52,104 bases of DNA from an uncultured Kiritimatiellota bacterium (GTDB lineage: Bacteria > Verrucomicrobiota > Kiritimatiellia > RFP12 > UBA1067): the NCBI GenBank assembly GCA_934675625.1, contig CAKURH010000011.1, positions 1-52,104 of the forward strand, in the 5' to 3' direction. Below the pieces are notes generated by a model. That model searched no databases. It was not told where the DNA came from and was given only the letters and a program-made list of their open reading frames with translations. Made by a program: the position numbers and the translations under genes. Below, piece by piece: positions 16,288 to 24,293 of this stretch; the first letter of the stretch is position 1; every line of letters starts with the position of its first letter.

Positions 16288-18555
16288 TCACCTCCTAAAA
16301 CCTATCAATTCGCCTCCTTTGAGATAAATGGGGGTGCCCGGCTTGAAGTCGCCGCCTTTCTCGCGTTTGCGCTCCGCGATGAGCTGCGGCACGTCCAAGT
16401 CGCCAAGCGACACTTCCTCCTCCAGCACGTAGCAGTAATAGTCGCACTGGGCGGAAGTGTAGCCCATCTTGATCATCTTGTCCTTCTCGCAGCGCATACC
16501 ACTCTTGATGCGGTATACTGAGTAGGTGGATGGAGAGGTAATGTCATATAGGACGAGGAACTTTGGGCTTCTCGTAAGCGCGGCATCGGCGACAACGGCA
16601 CCAGTGCGCTTGCCGAGCCGGACGTTGTACAAATCGGAACGCTTGACCTTGTTGCGCCCAAGAATCCAGCTTCGGTGCGCAGCATCCTTGCAACAGCCGA
16701 CAAGGAAATACTTTTCAAGATAATTCTCAATCCAGTGATGCGTGAGGAACCGTTTCGGCACAGGCGGCGTGGCAACCGGCGCTTCGCCGGACACGACCGT
16801 CGCAGGATCTGTTCCGAGCGGACACTCGGCTATCACAAATCCCTGCTCCAGCCGTCCTTTGACCGCGTCATTCTCGTCTTTGAATCTTGCGTCTTTGTCG
16901 AGGGCAAGTGAATAATAGGAATGCGCGCCCTTGTTCCCATACGGTGTGTACACCTTTCCAAGCGACAGCTGGAAGTTATCGCGCAAGAACTGCTCGGCGT
17001 CCACGTCTGCGCGTGGCGTCATGGCGTAGAAATCGAACCGCTCCTTGAGCATCGCCTGAATCTTTTCGCGGAACATCTTTCTGACGCTCGTCTTCCATTT
17101 CGTCTTTTGCGAGGGGTTGTCACGCGCATAGAGAGCGATTATGAAGAGGAAGTTCACGTCATAGTGTGCGACCAGCAACGTGTCGCGGTCGAAGAGGCGA
17201 TTCTCGAACTGGCGCGAATTGAAAACATTTACCTTCTTGTCGGCTTCGTGTATGTCATCGGCATAGCTGAGCCGTCCGGCTGAATCTTTCACCATCCTGG
17301 CGCTGATGAAGAAGTTTGGGATGACGTTATAGCCCTCGGTAATGTCATCGCGCAGTTTCCCGAATTTTCCGTACTCGTTGAAGTCGGCCTGTGCGGCTGC
17401 ATCCGGGTTGTCGAGAAAGAGGTTGAGATTCCATTGGATGACATTGCGCGCGTAGGTGAACTGCTTGTACACGCTCTCGCGCCCGATAGAATTTCCACGC
17501 TTGTAGTACTTGCTGTCGCCGATGTAATAGACTTCCTTGTCCGGCTCGCCGGTTATGAGACTTTGATAGTGGTAGAGATGGTCTACACGCTTGCCGTCTT
17601 CCTGCGCCTTAAGTCCAGCCGGCGGGTTCTTCTCGCCCACAAGGTCATCGATAATCGACTCGAATACGATATTGAAGTTCTTTGCCAGCAGATACTCCCG
17701 CCTGTCGGCCTTTACATCTATCTGCCTCGGCTGGTCGAAGTACGCCATGCACAGCTCCCAAAGCCGAAGTGCCGTATCCGAGAAATACTTGTACTTGATG
17801 GCGTTGAGCCGAATCTTCCCGTAGCCCTTGACGTAACGGTCAAACCGCTTCCCGGTTATCAGCTCGTAGCCCATGTCGATGGGAGCGGGGAACCCGTACT
17901 GCTCATGGATGCGGTTCAAGATGGAATAGAATATGACAAGCAGTTCTTCGTCGAAATTCACCATCCTTCGCTTGTTGACAGGGTTTAGGTAAGCGGGGCT
18001 CCCTTCGTCAACAACCGCTTTCGTAGTGGCAATCGTCCGCGTCCAGTTGATTTTATTGAATCCCGAATGGAGATTCTTGACTGTAAAGAGAAAGAAGTCC
18101 CGATTGTCCTTCTGGAACTGCAAGAGGGATAACAGGATATCAAGGAGCGTGGCCGACTTGCGGAGCCTCCCCTTGCCCATCATCGAGACCTGCCGCTGAT
18201 AGATGATCTTCGACTCCTTGTTCAACTTTCGGAACACGCACAGCGCACGGTATATCCACACAGAGAAGCGGTAGATGAATTCGCGTTCGCCCGTTGTGAG
18301 CGGCGAGGACGCATCCATGTTCACGATGCTTTCCGGCGCGTATCTTCCAAAGACCAGGTCTTTCCCGTCTGGGCCTTCTTCCAACAGCACCTTCGGAAGA
18401 ATGAACACGCAGTCGTTTACCTCTTTGCGGGAATTGAAGTAGTACCCGACATAGTTGATCGACACCATGCCATCAACCGTCTGGAATGCACCCTCCCAGA
18501 GGATGTCTTTGACAACCTCAACGGGGTACTGGTACTCTTCAATGATGATTTTCAT
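16288..18555 (-). CDS. LlaJI-family restriction endonuclease
   Basis: The 755-residue protein resembles LlaJI-type restriction endonucleases, large enzymes that act with cytosine-C5 methyltransferases or McrB-like partners. The nuclease core is visible: RVDHLYHYQS with D325, then EVYYIGDSKYYK with D347 and K349, fitting PD-(D/E)XK. It is followed by ESVYKQFTYARNVIQWNLN. The N-terminal 300 residues are helical and the C-terminal part (FLTHHWIENYLEKYFLVG, FLVLYDITSPSTYSVYRIKSG) may recognise DNA. It is the last gene of the minus-strand restriction run, 11 bases after the winged-helix gene. The only methyltransferase in the island is the C5 enzyme upstream. GC is clearly lower than in the flanking genes. 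Confidence 0.75.
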   Translation of the reverse strand: MKIIIEEYQYPVEVVKDILWEGAFQTVDGMVSINYVGYYFNSRKEVNDCVFILPKVLLEEGPDGKDLVFGRYAPESIVNMDASSPLTTGEREFIYRFSVWIYRALCVFRKLNKESKIIYQRQVSMMGKGRLRKSATLLDILLSLLQFQKDNRDFFLFTVKNLHSGFNKINWTRTIATTKAVVDEGSPAYLNPVNKRRMVNFDEELLVIFYSILNRIHEQYGFPAPIDMGYELITGKRFDRYVKGYGKIRLNAIKYKYFSDTALRLWELCMAYFDQPRQIDVKADRREYLLAKNFNIVFESIIDDLVGEKNPPAGLKAQEDGKRVDHLYHYQSLITGEPDKEVYYIGDSKYYKRGNSIGRESVYKQFTYARNVIQWNLNLFLDNPDAAAQADFNEYGKFGKLRDDITEGYNVIPNFFISARMVKDSAGRLSYADDIHEADKKVNVFNSRQFENRLFDRDTLLVAHYDVNFLFIIALYARDNPSQKTKWKTSVRKMFREKIQAMLKERFDFYAMTPRADVDAEQFLRDNFQLSLGKVYTPYGNKGAHSYYSLALDKDARFKDENDAVKGRLEQGFVIAECPLGTDPATVVSGEAPVATPPVPKRFLTHHWIENYLEKYFLVGCCKDAAHRSWILGRNKVKRSDLYNVRLGKRTGAVVADAALTRSPKFLVLYDITSPSTYSVYRIKSGMRCEKDKMIKMGYTSAQCDYYCYVLEEEVSLGDLDVPQLIAERKREKGGDFKPGTPIYLKGGELIGFRR

Positions 18556-18566
18556 TCCCTATTCAT

Positions 18567-18863
18567 TCACGATGCCGGCTGCTTGCAGTAGTATCCGCCG
18601 GTTTTGGGCGCCCCCCTAAATTCGACTGTTGCAGACATTTGCGAAAGATAGCGCATAATGGTTCGACGCGTCTTCCCCAGCTGTTGCGCGTAATGCTCGG
18701 CTCGCATGCCTGGATGTGCCTTTATGAGCGAAAGCAATCTGTTCCGATCATCATTTACTGTGACATTTACTGTGTCAATTACTGTGACACCGCTTGATTT
18801 TGCTTTGACAGCCTTTTCCCTTGCCGTCCCATCCGATGTCACAGTATTTCTACGAACATTCAT
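18567..18863 (-). CDS. Small winged-helix DNA-binding protein, possibly the tail of an AlbA_2/RecG-like regulator
   Basis: The 98-residue product from the ATG at 18863 ends in a winged helix: DDRNRLLSLIKAHPGMRAEH, then QLGKTRRTIMRYLSQMSATV and RGAPKTGGYY. This pattern is typical of the C-terminus of AlbA_2-type ATP-binding regulators, which have a large N-terminal domain missing here. It may therefore be a truncated remnant or a stand-alone transcription factor for the restriction genes. The frame is open to an earlier ATG at 18920. The later start is preferred because it lies two bases after the stop codon that vsr would use without its frameshift (TAA at 18866-18868). Confidence 0.5.
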   Translation of the reverse strand: MNVRRNTVTSDGTAREKAVKAKSSGVTVIDTVNVTVNDDRNRLLSLIKAHPGMRAEHYAQQLGKTRRTIMRYLSQMSATVEFRGAPKTGGYYCKQPAS

Positions 18864-19359
18864 TCTTACGGCAAGGCCGGCATCCTCCAACTCGACAGTG
18901 CCAGTACCATAATCGGACATATTTCACATTCTGAAGTCCACAACTCAATCTTTGCACAAATGCGCTCAAGTGTGTGGTCGACTTTGACTCCTTCAAGTGA
19001 GCATTGCCTGAGCATTGCCAGACAATTATTAGATTCCAGCCGACATCGCGCCATGCCACTTCGTTCCAGTGATCACGCTTGACGTTCTTCGACCATTTCT
19101 CCACCCAGAAGGCAATGTTCGACTTCGGCATTGTCGAGTCCTTGCACCCATGCCTGTGCCAGAAGCATCCTCGCACGTCAATGATTGTTTTTGCCTTGGG
19201 GATTACAATGTCGGGTTTCCCTTTAAGCCGCTTGTCACACACTCTGAACCGCCAACCGCAGGCGAAGAGCCGTTTGCGCACGAGGATTTCCGGCAAAGTG
19301 TTCTTCGACCGGATATTACTCATGCACCTATGGCGTTGCTCAGGGCTGAAAGTGTCCAT
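18850..19359 (-). CDS. vsr: Very short patch repair endonuclease (Vsr) with frameshifted C-terminus
   Basis: Vsr nicks next to T:G mismatches formed by deamination of 5-methylcytosine, protecting sites of the neighbouring C5 methyltransferase. Core motifs are present: MSNIRSKNTLPE, GKPDIV with catalytic D50, GCFWHRHGC with H68, and WNLIIVWQC (108-116). After C116 the usual C-terminal helix is missing from this frame. It appears intact in another frame (EGVKVDHTLERICAKIELW), because an exact 11-bp tandem duplication shifts the frame. Without it the protein would be about 160 residues, the family's normal size, and would stop at 18866. As sequenced it has 169 residues with an abnormal tail. The nuclease core might still fold; activity is uncertain. 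Confidence 0.8.
   Translation of the reverse strand: MDTFSPEQRHRCMSNIRSKNTLPEILVRKRLFACGWRFRVCDKRLKGKPDIVIPKAKTIIDVRGCFWHRHGCKDSTMPKSNIAFWVEKWSKNVKRDHWNEVAWRDVGWNLIIVWQCSGNAHLKESKSTTHLSAFVQRLSCGLQNVKYVRLWYWHCRVGGCRPCRKNECS
18998..19019. repeat. 11-bp tandem duplication in vsr
   Basis: TGAGCATTGCC occurs twice in direct succession at 18998-19008 and 19009-19019. Removing one copy restores the conserved Vsr C-terminal reading frame. This pattern fits recent slippage or phase-variable inactivation. Confidence 0.9.
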
Positions 19360-19380
19360 ATTGTGAAATCCCGATGTTCA

Positions 19381-20100
19381 TCACGCAAACTGAATCCGAT
19401 CGAGCCCTCGTATTGACACATGGTGCTTGGTGCCACAGCCGATTATCACGTGGTCGTCAAGGGGAATGCCGACGAGCCGACCGGTTTCTGCCAGACGCTT
19501 GGTTTCCGCCATGTCCTCAACGCTTGGCGTGGCATCACCGCTCGGATGCGTGTGGGCGACGATTACCGATGCTGCGCCAAGACGAATAGCATTGCGGAAG
19601 ATGTCGCGAGGGTGGAGCGGCGTTGCGTCAAGCACTCCGCGAAACACAAGCATAGGCTCGCAAAGGAGCTTTCCCTGTGTGTCGAGGTAGAGGGCAAACG
19701 TATTTTCCTGCTTCTCGTCAATTCCGGCGGACAGCACCTGCCTGACCACATCATCGGAGGTTTCGATCGCTCGTTTGAACGAACGCTGCGAGGTGCGGAC
19801 GTTTCGTTTGACGAGCGCAAAGGCCGCCGCCAATTGAACCGCAGCGACCTTGCCCACTCCCGGGACTTTTGCCGCGACAATCTGCTGCCATGTCGCATCG
19901 ACAAGTTCCGCCGCTCCGCCGAAGTGCTTGATAAGTCTGTTGGCGAGATCGATGGCGCTGGAACCTTTCTGCCCCGTGCGAATGAGAATCGCAAGCAAAG
20001 TAGCGTCCGACATCTCCTTTTGCGGATTCGCCGAACGCATGAACGCCTCCCGCGGCCGCGATTCAGGCGGAAGGTCTTTTATCTTCAACGTCTCAGCCAT
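19381..20100 (-). CDS. radC: RadC/JAB-domain (MPN+) protein
   Basis: This full-length 239-residue RadC-family protein has an N-terminal helix-hairpin-helix region (VPGVGKVAAVQLAAA, 79-93) and a C-terminal JAMM metallo-domain with HTHPSG at 183-188 and PSVED at 192-196, so zinc ligands are intact. The family's biochemical role is unsettled; it is often carried on mobile islands and no proven repair function is claimed here. Its ATG overlaps the 3' end of the methyltransferase gene by eight bases, and vsr follows 21 bases downstream, so it is embedded in the restriction operon rather than at a chromosomal radC site. It may be a cargo gene of the island. Confidence 0.9.
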   Translation of the reverse strand: MAETLKIKDLPPESRPREAFMRSANPQKEMSDATLLAILIRTGQKGSSAIDLANRLIKHFGGAAELVDATWQQIVAAKVPGVGKVAAVQLAAAFALVKRNVRTSQRSFKRAIETSDDVVRQVLSAGIDEKQENTFALYLDTQGKLLCEPMLVFRGVLDATPLHPRDIFRNAIRLGAASVIVAHTHPSGDATPSVEDMAETKRLAETGRLVGIPLDDHVIIGCGTKHHVSIRGLDRIQFA

Positions 20101-21739
20101 CCGCAGGTTTCCTTTTGTAGCGGCTCTTTACGGACTTTTTGTTTTTCGTCGGCTTGCCCTTCTTCCGCTTTTCTAGGGCGAGGCGAAGTTGTTTTGGCTT
20201 GTCTTTGAATTTAATATACAGGGATGCAATGGATTTTGCCGCTACGATGTTTGTCGAATCGGTGAATACTCCCGTAGCGCATATCGCTCTGACGAGAAGT
20301 TCCACTACAGGAACAGAAACGCTGTTGCCGATAAGCTTCATCCATCGCGCACGATTGTCGGGCAAGATGAAATCGTCAGGAAATCCCTGAATGCGGCATG
20401 CCTCATTCTTGCTGACGCGACGAAACTTCTTCGCGCGATAGACCTTTTCAAGGAAATCGCGACGATATGATTCTTCTCTCGTCGCCGTCACCTGTACAGG
20501 TGTTATATAGTCGCTTGAATCGCTGGCAACGAGCGTGGGGAATATATTCGATGACGGCAGGAATATCCGGTTGATTCCGAAAAGTCCAGTGCTGATTTTC
20601 GTGAACCGGAAATCGTAGCGCGTCTCGACTGCCTCAACCACGCCCTTCTCCGCAAGCGACGCCAGCAGGTGCGGTGGGTTGATCTTCCGTTTGCGGAGTT
20701 TCTTGTCGCGTCCGATAACATCGGGGATTAACTCGCCGCCGTTCGAAAGCGTCAGCACGAATGCCTCGTTGTCGTCAAGTTCAAGCGTGCGCGGCTTGCG
20801 CACGACTCTGTATCGGTAAACTTCGGGACGAAGGATGTCAAGTTTGCAGAGCGCGTCTATGTCGCGCTGCGTGATGGATGCGTCCAGCGCTTGAAAGTGC
20901 GCAAGCGAAAGTGGGTTACCGTCAAGATTGCCGTAGTCGTCCTTGCGGCGGTTCTTCAGCAACAAAAGACAAATGCGCTTCTGCTTCTCCGTCGTGTCGA
21001 GGATGTCCCACGAATGAATAGTCGTCTGTCCGTTGCGAAGGTCGTTGAAGAGAAAGTAGTCGTTGAAGCCGTTGTTGTTTGCCGAAAGGCTCGTCGCGCC
21101 GCGCTTGCCCTGTTCGTGCGATGGTGAACTCTTGCATTCCGCCGCCAACTCGACAACCGGCTCGTCGAGGATGTCGCGAAGGCGAATTTTCTCCGGCGGC
21201 GGCGGCGGAAGCGCGAACTTGTCGAAATATTGCTTTTCACGGAAACCGATGATGTAGATTCGCACCCTGCTCTGCGGAACGCCGTAGTCGAACGAGTTGA
21301 TTACGTGATAGGCGGCGTGATACCCAGCATCCTTGATGCGCGACATGATGTAGTCGAGCGCGTCCTTGTTGCGCGGATCGACAAGTCCCTTGACGTTCTC
21401 GAAGATGAACGCCTTGGGGCGGCACTTGTTGAGCAGATAGAGTGCGTCGTTCCAAAGCTGTCCGCGGTCGTCGTCAAAGCCGAGGTTGCGTCCGGCGATA
21501 GACCAGCTCTGGCAAGGGACTCCACCCGTCAGAAGGTCGTGCGGCGGCAGATCCCTGAGCCTTGTTATGTCTCCGAAGTTCGTCCCCTCGCTCTGCGGAT
21601 GGTTCGCTATATACGTGGTTATCGCGTCCTCGTTGATTTCGCTGAAGCCGATGCACTCGCCTCCGCACCGCTCCATCGCGATGCGGAATCCGCCAATCCC
21701 GGCGAACAGGTCAATGCAGGAGAAACAATTTCTTTTCAT
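20093..21739 (-). CDS. DNA (cytosine-5)-methyltransferase
   Basis: The 548-residue protein carries the C5-methyltransferase motifs in order: DLFAGIGGFR (10-19, AdoMet binding), GGVPCQSWS with catalytic C76, FENVKG (113-118), SRVRIYIIG, and C-terminal GNSVSVPV from 471. A long segment between motifs VIII and IX (about 200-400) is the likely target recognition domain. The C-terminus has a Lys-rich tail. It should protect the host from the co-encoded restriction endonuclease. The ATG overlaps the endonuclease stop (ATGA) and the stop overlaps radC, giving tight translational coupling. The neighbouring vsr is typical for C5 methylation of a T:G-prone site. The specificity cannot be read from sequence. 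Confidence 0.92.
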   Translation of the reverse strand: MKRNCFSCIDLFAGIGGFRIAMERCGGECIGFSEINEDAITTYIANHPQSEGTNFGDITRLRDLPPHDLLTGGVPCQSWSIAGRNLGFDDDRGQLWNDALYLLNKCRPKAFIFENVKGLVDPRNKDALDYIMSRIKDAGYHAAYHVINSFDYGVPQSRVRIYIIGFREKQYFDKFALPPPPPEKIRLRDILDEPVVELAAECKSSPSHEQGKRGATSLSANNNGFNDYFLFNDLRNGQTTIHSWDILDTTEKQKRICLLLLKNRRKDDYGNLDGNPLSLAHFQALDASITQRDIDALCKLDILRPEVYRYRVVRKPRTLELDDNEAFVLTLSNGGELIPDVIGRDKKLRKRKINPPHLLASLAEKGVVEAVETRYDFRFTKISTGLFGINRIFLPSSNIFPTLVASDSSDYITPVQVTATREESYRRDFLEKVYRAKKFRRVSKNEACRIQGFPDDFILPDNRARWMKLIGNSVSVPVVELLVRAICATGVFTDSTNIVAAKSIASLYIKFKDKPKQLRLALEKRKKGKPTKNKKSVKSRYKRKPADG

Positions 21740-22482
21740 TTGTTCTTGCTCTCTGAATTCAAGCGAACGATCTTTTCCCAGTCAACACTTCCGTCCGCTC
21801 TTGCAAACTTCTTAAGGAATTCGGCCACAAAGAGATTTAGTTTCTTCGCATATTCAACAAGGAACTGCTCATTGCGTTGCTTGGCTTCAACCGAAAGAGG
21901 CTCAATAATCTCCAGGTACAGACGGGGATCTCCCGAAACGAACTCCCAGAAATCCTGTCCGCAATACCTGAAGTAGTCCCCCTGATCGTTGTTTCTCCTG
22001 CTCCCATAGCAGATGCCGTTTACAGCAACGACATTGAGATTGCTTCCGCTTGTCCTCAGAGTCTTTGCCGCCGCCTTGAAATCCGCTCTCATTTTGGCAA
22101 GTGCGCTGGAGTTCGCCCAGTTCGGTCCTGATTTGATTGAAACAATGTAATGTACATCACCTTTGTCCAGTTCTAGATCTATTCCCCTTGCACTGGACTT
22201 CTTGCCCTTGTAAACCTCTCCCGCGATGAATATCGCGAGGCCTTCAAGCCAATTGCCGAATATTGTCTCTTCGGAAGAGGAGACAAATGCGTCAACGATG
22301 TTCTTTACGACATCGTGCGCCGACTCAATATTCTTTGCTCTGAAGAGATATGGGTTCTTTCTCTTCAAAACGTCGCCAAGTTTCAGCTTCCCGAGACTGT
22401 TGAGCCGTTCCTTGTGAAATTCGCGAATGTGATTCGCGACATAGTTCTTGATTTTCTCGACAAGGGTTGTTTCGGTTTTCAT
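21736..22482 (-). CDS. EcoO109I/PmeII-family type II restriction endonuclease
   Basis: The 248-residue protein closely follows the PmeII/EcoO109I endonuclease pattern: NHIREFHKERLNSL, LKLGDVLKRKNPYLFRAKNI, SSSEETIFGNWLEGLAIF, SARGIDLELD and YIVSIKSGPNWANSS. The nuclease core is D102 with S-I-K at 115-117, a PD-(D/E)XK variant where serine stands in the usual acidic position; related acidic residues E71/E72 may contribute. The later VNGICYGSRRNN-DYFRYCGQDFWEFVSGD block is also family-typical. EcoO109I itself cuts RGGNCCY; whether this one shares that site is unknown. The start was set at 22482 because AAGGAG lies six bases upstream. It is the first gene of the restriction run and overlaps the methyltransferase start. 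Confidence 0.88.
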   Translation of the reverse strand: MKTETTLVEKIKNYVANHIREFHKERLNSLGKLKLGDVLKRKNPYLFRAKNIESAHDVVKNIVDAFVSSSEETIFGNWLEGLAIFIAGEVYKGKKSSARGIDLELDKGDVHYIVSIKSGPNWANSSALAKMRADFKAAAKTLRTSGSNLNVVAVNGICYGSRRNNDQGDYFRYCGQDFWEFVSGDPRLYLEIIEPLSVEAKQRNEQFLVEYAKKLNLFVAEFLKKFARADGSVDWEKIVRLNSESKNK

Positions 22483-22492
22483 TTCTTTCTCC

Positions 22493-22582
22493 TTAAGCCT
22501 TTTCAAACGGGTTGAACTCGATTACTACCGCATTCGCTTCGTTGTCGTATTTCAAATACGGGTTTGCATCTTGTCTGCTCAT
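22493..22582 (-). CDS. 29-residue ORF just upstream of the restriction endonuclease
   Basis: An open frame of 29 residues starting MSRQDANPYLKYDNEANAVV ends 10 bases before the endonuclease ATG, and its stop overlaps the endonuclease Shine-Dalgarno sequence. Its start touches the stop of the ORF6N remnant. It looks protein-like (NPYLKYD...IEFNPFEKA), perhaps the tail of a lost larger gene or a translational coupler. No family was recognised. Confidence 0.3.
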   Translation of the reverse strand: MSRQDANPYLKYDNEANAVVIEFNPFEKA

Positions 22583-22831
22583 TCATTTCCAGCCGCCTTT
22601 CCGCTTCGCCACTTCGATCTTGCCCGTTGGATAGGCGACGCTTTCCGACGTCGCCTTGCGGATCGACGCGAGAAGCCCCGGGATGACCTCCGCGCCCATT
22701 TTCGCCGCAGCGAAGGTCAGGCGTCCCGCATCCTTCAATGACGCGCCCGTCCAGAAGAGTTCCTTCTGATCGACGATGATGAAGCGGTCGTGGCAGATTC
22801 CGCAGACGGTCTTCGTGAACTGACCCCATTG
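22583..22831 (-). pseudogene. ORF6N-PLD protein, C-terminal duplicate fragment
   Basis: About 83 codons are nearly identical to the C-terminus of the ORF6N protein at 24294-25289 (FTKTVCGICHDRFIIVDQKE, then FWTGASLKDAGRL and FAAAKMGAEVIPGLL). The N-terminal ORF6N domain and most of the PLD-like region are absent. Upstream it joins the duplicated leader region. It is a partial duplicate left by recombination between two copies of the ORF6N module flanking the Fic gene. Confidence 0.8.
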
Positions 22832-23006
22832 CAGAAAAATGTTGATAACTCTCCGCCTGTACTTGATAGGAACAAGACGCCAGAAGCACCCCACAGTGCA
22901 TAGGCTTGAGTGCAGAGAACCACGCCTCCGCCCCCGCCTTGGAGCGCGTCCGAGGTTTGCAAGTGCCTTTGTCGGCCTGGTTCGTTTTTCGTCTCTTCTC
23001 AGGCAT
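22832..23006 (-). pseudogene. Degenerate copy of the 47-residue ORF6N leader ORF
   Basis: From the ATG at 23006 the frame reads MPEKRRKTNQADKGTCK..RS, matching MLAQRQKTNPADKSSCK..RS of the leader ORF at 25286-25429. The similarity ends after about 20 residues and the frame runs into the ORF6N remnant. A TATAAT box at 23029-23034 (minus strand) sits at the same relative place as in the intact copy, so the promoter was duplicated too. Confidence 0.5.
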
Positions 23007-23028
23007 TGATACCCAAATTCTGGAAAGT

Positions 23029-23034
23029 ATTATA
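23029..23034 (-). promoter_or_regulatory. -10 box of the duplicated ORF6N leader
   Basis: TATAAT on the minus strand lies 22 bases before the leader-copy ATG, as in the promoter at 25454-25459 before the intact leader. It may now drive the restriction endonuclease operon downstream, which has no closer promoter. Confidence 0.45.
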
Positions 23035-23084
23035 CTAAAAAAGACGGGCGGGAATGAAGTCGGCGGAAGTTCCCGCAACCTCTC

Positions 23085-23159
23085 GTGTAAAAAGAATGTC
23101 ACTTTTGTTTACACATCGTCCTTGATGTGTAAAGCAAAACGCACTTTCTTTTACACATC
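23085..23159. repeat. Alternating GTGTAAA/TTTACAC inverted-repeat array
   Basis: GTGTAAA (23085-23091), TTTACACATC (23108-23117), GATGTGTAAA (23124-23133) and TTTACACATC (23150-23159) alternate. The middle two form an exact 10-bp stem with a six-base loop; the last two form an equally exact stem with a 16-base loop. The array begins five bases after the Fic stop codon and could be a multi-site operator, a terminator or mutually exclusive hairpins. Confidence 0.7.
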
Positions 23160-23163
23160 GTCG

Positions 23164-24264
23164 TTATATTGAAATTTCAGCATGGTTCACGAACAAATCT
23201 ACAAGTTTCTGATTCACGTAGTAATTGCTCCGACCGACTTTAACTTTGTCCAAAAGTCCAATCTTAACGATCGTATCAAGGTATTTTGCCGCCGTTGGAC
23301 GTGAGACGGACATCGCCCTTTGCATATACTCGATCTTGGTGTAAGGGTGGAAAAAGAGATGATTGAGCAATTCATGTTTGTAGACCACACCAAACGCAGG
23401 GCGAAGCACCTGTTTGAAGACATCCATCAGTTTCTTGATGCCGTTGACAATGAGTATTGTATGTCCAGCCGTTTGCTCAATACCTTTCAGCAGAAAGAAT
23501 GTCCACGCTCGCCAATCCACAACGGCCCCGTCAGAATCTCGAACAGCCTGGATGAGACGATAGTATTCCTGTTTGTTCTGGGTGATGTAACGGCTTAGAT
23601 AGAGAACCGGAAGATCAAGAAGCTCGTTCACAATCAGAAAGAGAATGCAGACTATGCGCCCCGTTCTCCCGTTGCCGTCATAAAATGGGTGAATGCTCTC
23701 AAATTGGTGATGAATAACAGCAAGCCGAACAAGCGGATCTAGATCGGTCAGTTCCCTGGTGTTGATGAATGTCTCGAGGTTGCCCATGTATTTTAAGACA
23801 TCGTTTCCATCTTGAGGCGGACGATAGATAACCGTACCATGATTGTCGCGAAGTTCCGTTCCGGGAACCTTTCGAAAGCCTGCACGATTGCCAACAAGGA
23901 CCGATTGAATCTGTTGAATCATGTTGTTCGTCAACAACGAGTTGCCGCGAACAAGCCTAAACCCCGTCCGTATGGCTTCCCGGTACCTAAAGACTTCCTT
24001 GGAGGCCGGTGAAGCCTCAAAGTTCTCAACCTTGAGTTCATACCGATAGAGATCATCCTGAGTTGTGACAATATTCTCGACTTCGGAACTGTCTTTTGCC
24101 TCTTGAAGGGTTAATGTGTTGATGATAATGGACTCATTCGGAATTGTATGAACGATACCCTTGAGTTCGGCTAGTTTTCGATGAGCGAGACTTACCTGCT
24201 TCAAGATAGCCTTGTCCTCGATGTCGATAGCCAACGGCAAATTAGGAATCTTGTAGTCTTTCAT
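23164..24264 (-). CDS. Fic family protein (predicted AMP-transferase)
   Basis: The 366-residue protein has the Fic signature HPFYDGNGRTGR, which catalyses transfer of AMP or another phosphate-containing group to protein hydroxyls. Upstream TIPNESIIINTLTLQEAKDSSEVENI resembles the inhibitory helix motif ([S/T]xxxE[G/N]) at the N-terminus (SSEVEN). A C-terminal winged-helix (SRPTAAKYLDTIVKIGLLDKV) is typical of this Fic/DUF4172-like subgroup. The ATG at 24264 has a strong AAGGGG site; an in-frame ATG at 24297 overlaps the ORF6N stop (ATGA), so the two genes are coupled. It may act as a toxin-like or regulatory enzyme within the island. The target is unknown. Confidence 0.88.
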   Translation of the reverse strand: MKDYKIPNLPLAIDIEDKAILKQVSLAHRKLAELKGIVHTIPNESIIINTLTLQEAKDSSEVENIVTTQDDLYRYELKVENFEASPASKEVFRYREAIRTGFRLVRGNSLLTNNMIQQIQSVLVGNRAGFRKVPGTELRDNHGTVIYRPPQDGNDVLKYMGNLETFINTRELTDLDPLVRLAVIHHQFESIHPFYDGNGRTGRIVCILFLIVNELLDLPVLYLSRYITQNKQEYYRLIQAVRDSDGAVVDWRAWTFFLLKGIEQTAGHTILIVNGIKKLMDVFKQVLRPAFGVVYKHELLNHLFFHPYTKIEYMQRAMSVSRPTAAKYLDTIVKIGLLDKVKVGRSNYYVNQKLVDLFVNHAEISI

Positions 24265-24293
24265 CGTTTTCCCCTTAAAAGAACCAACATGCT

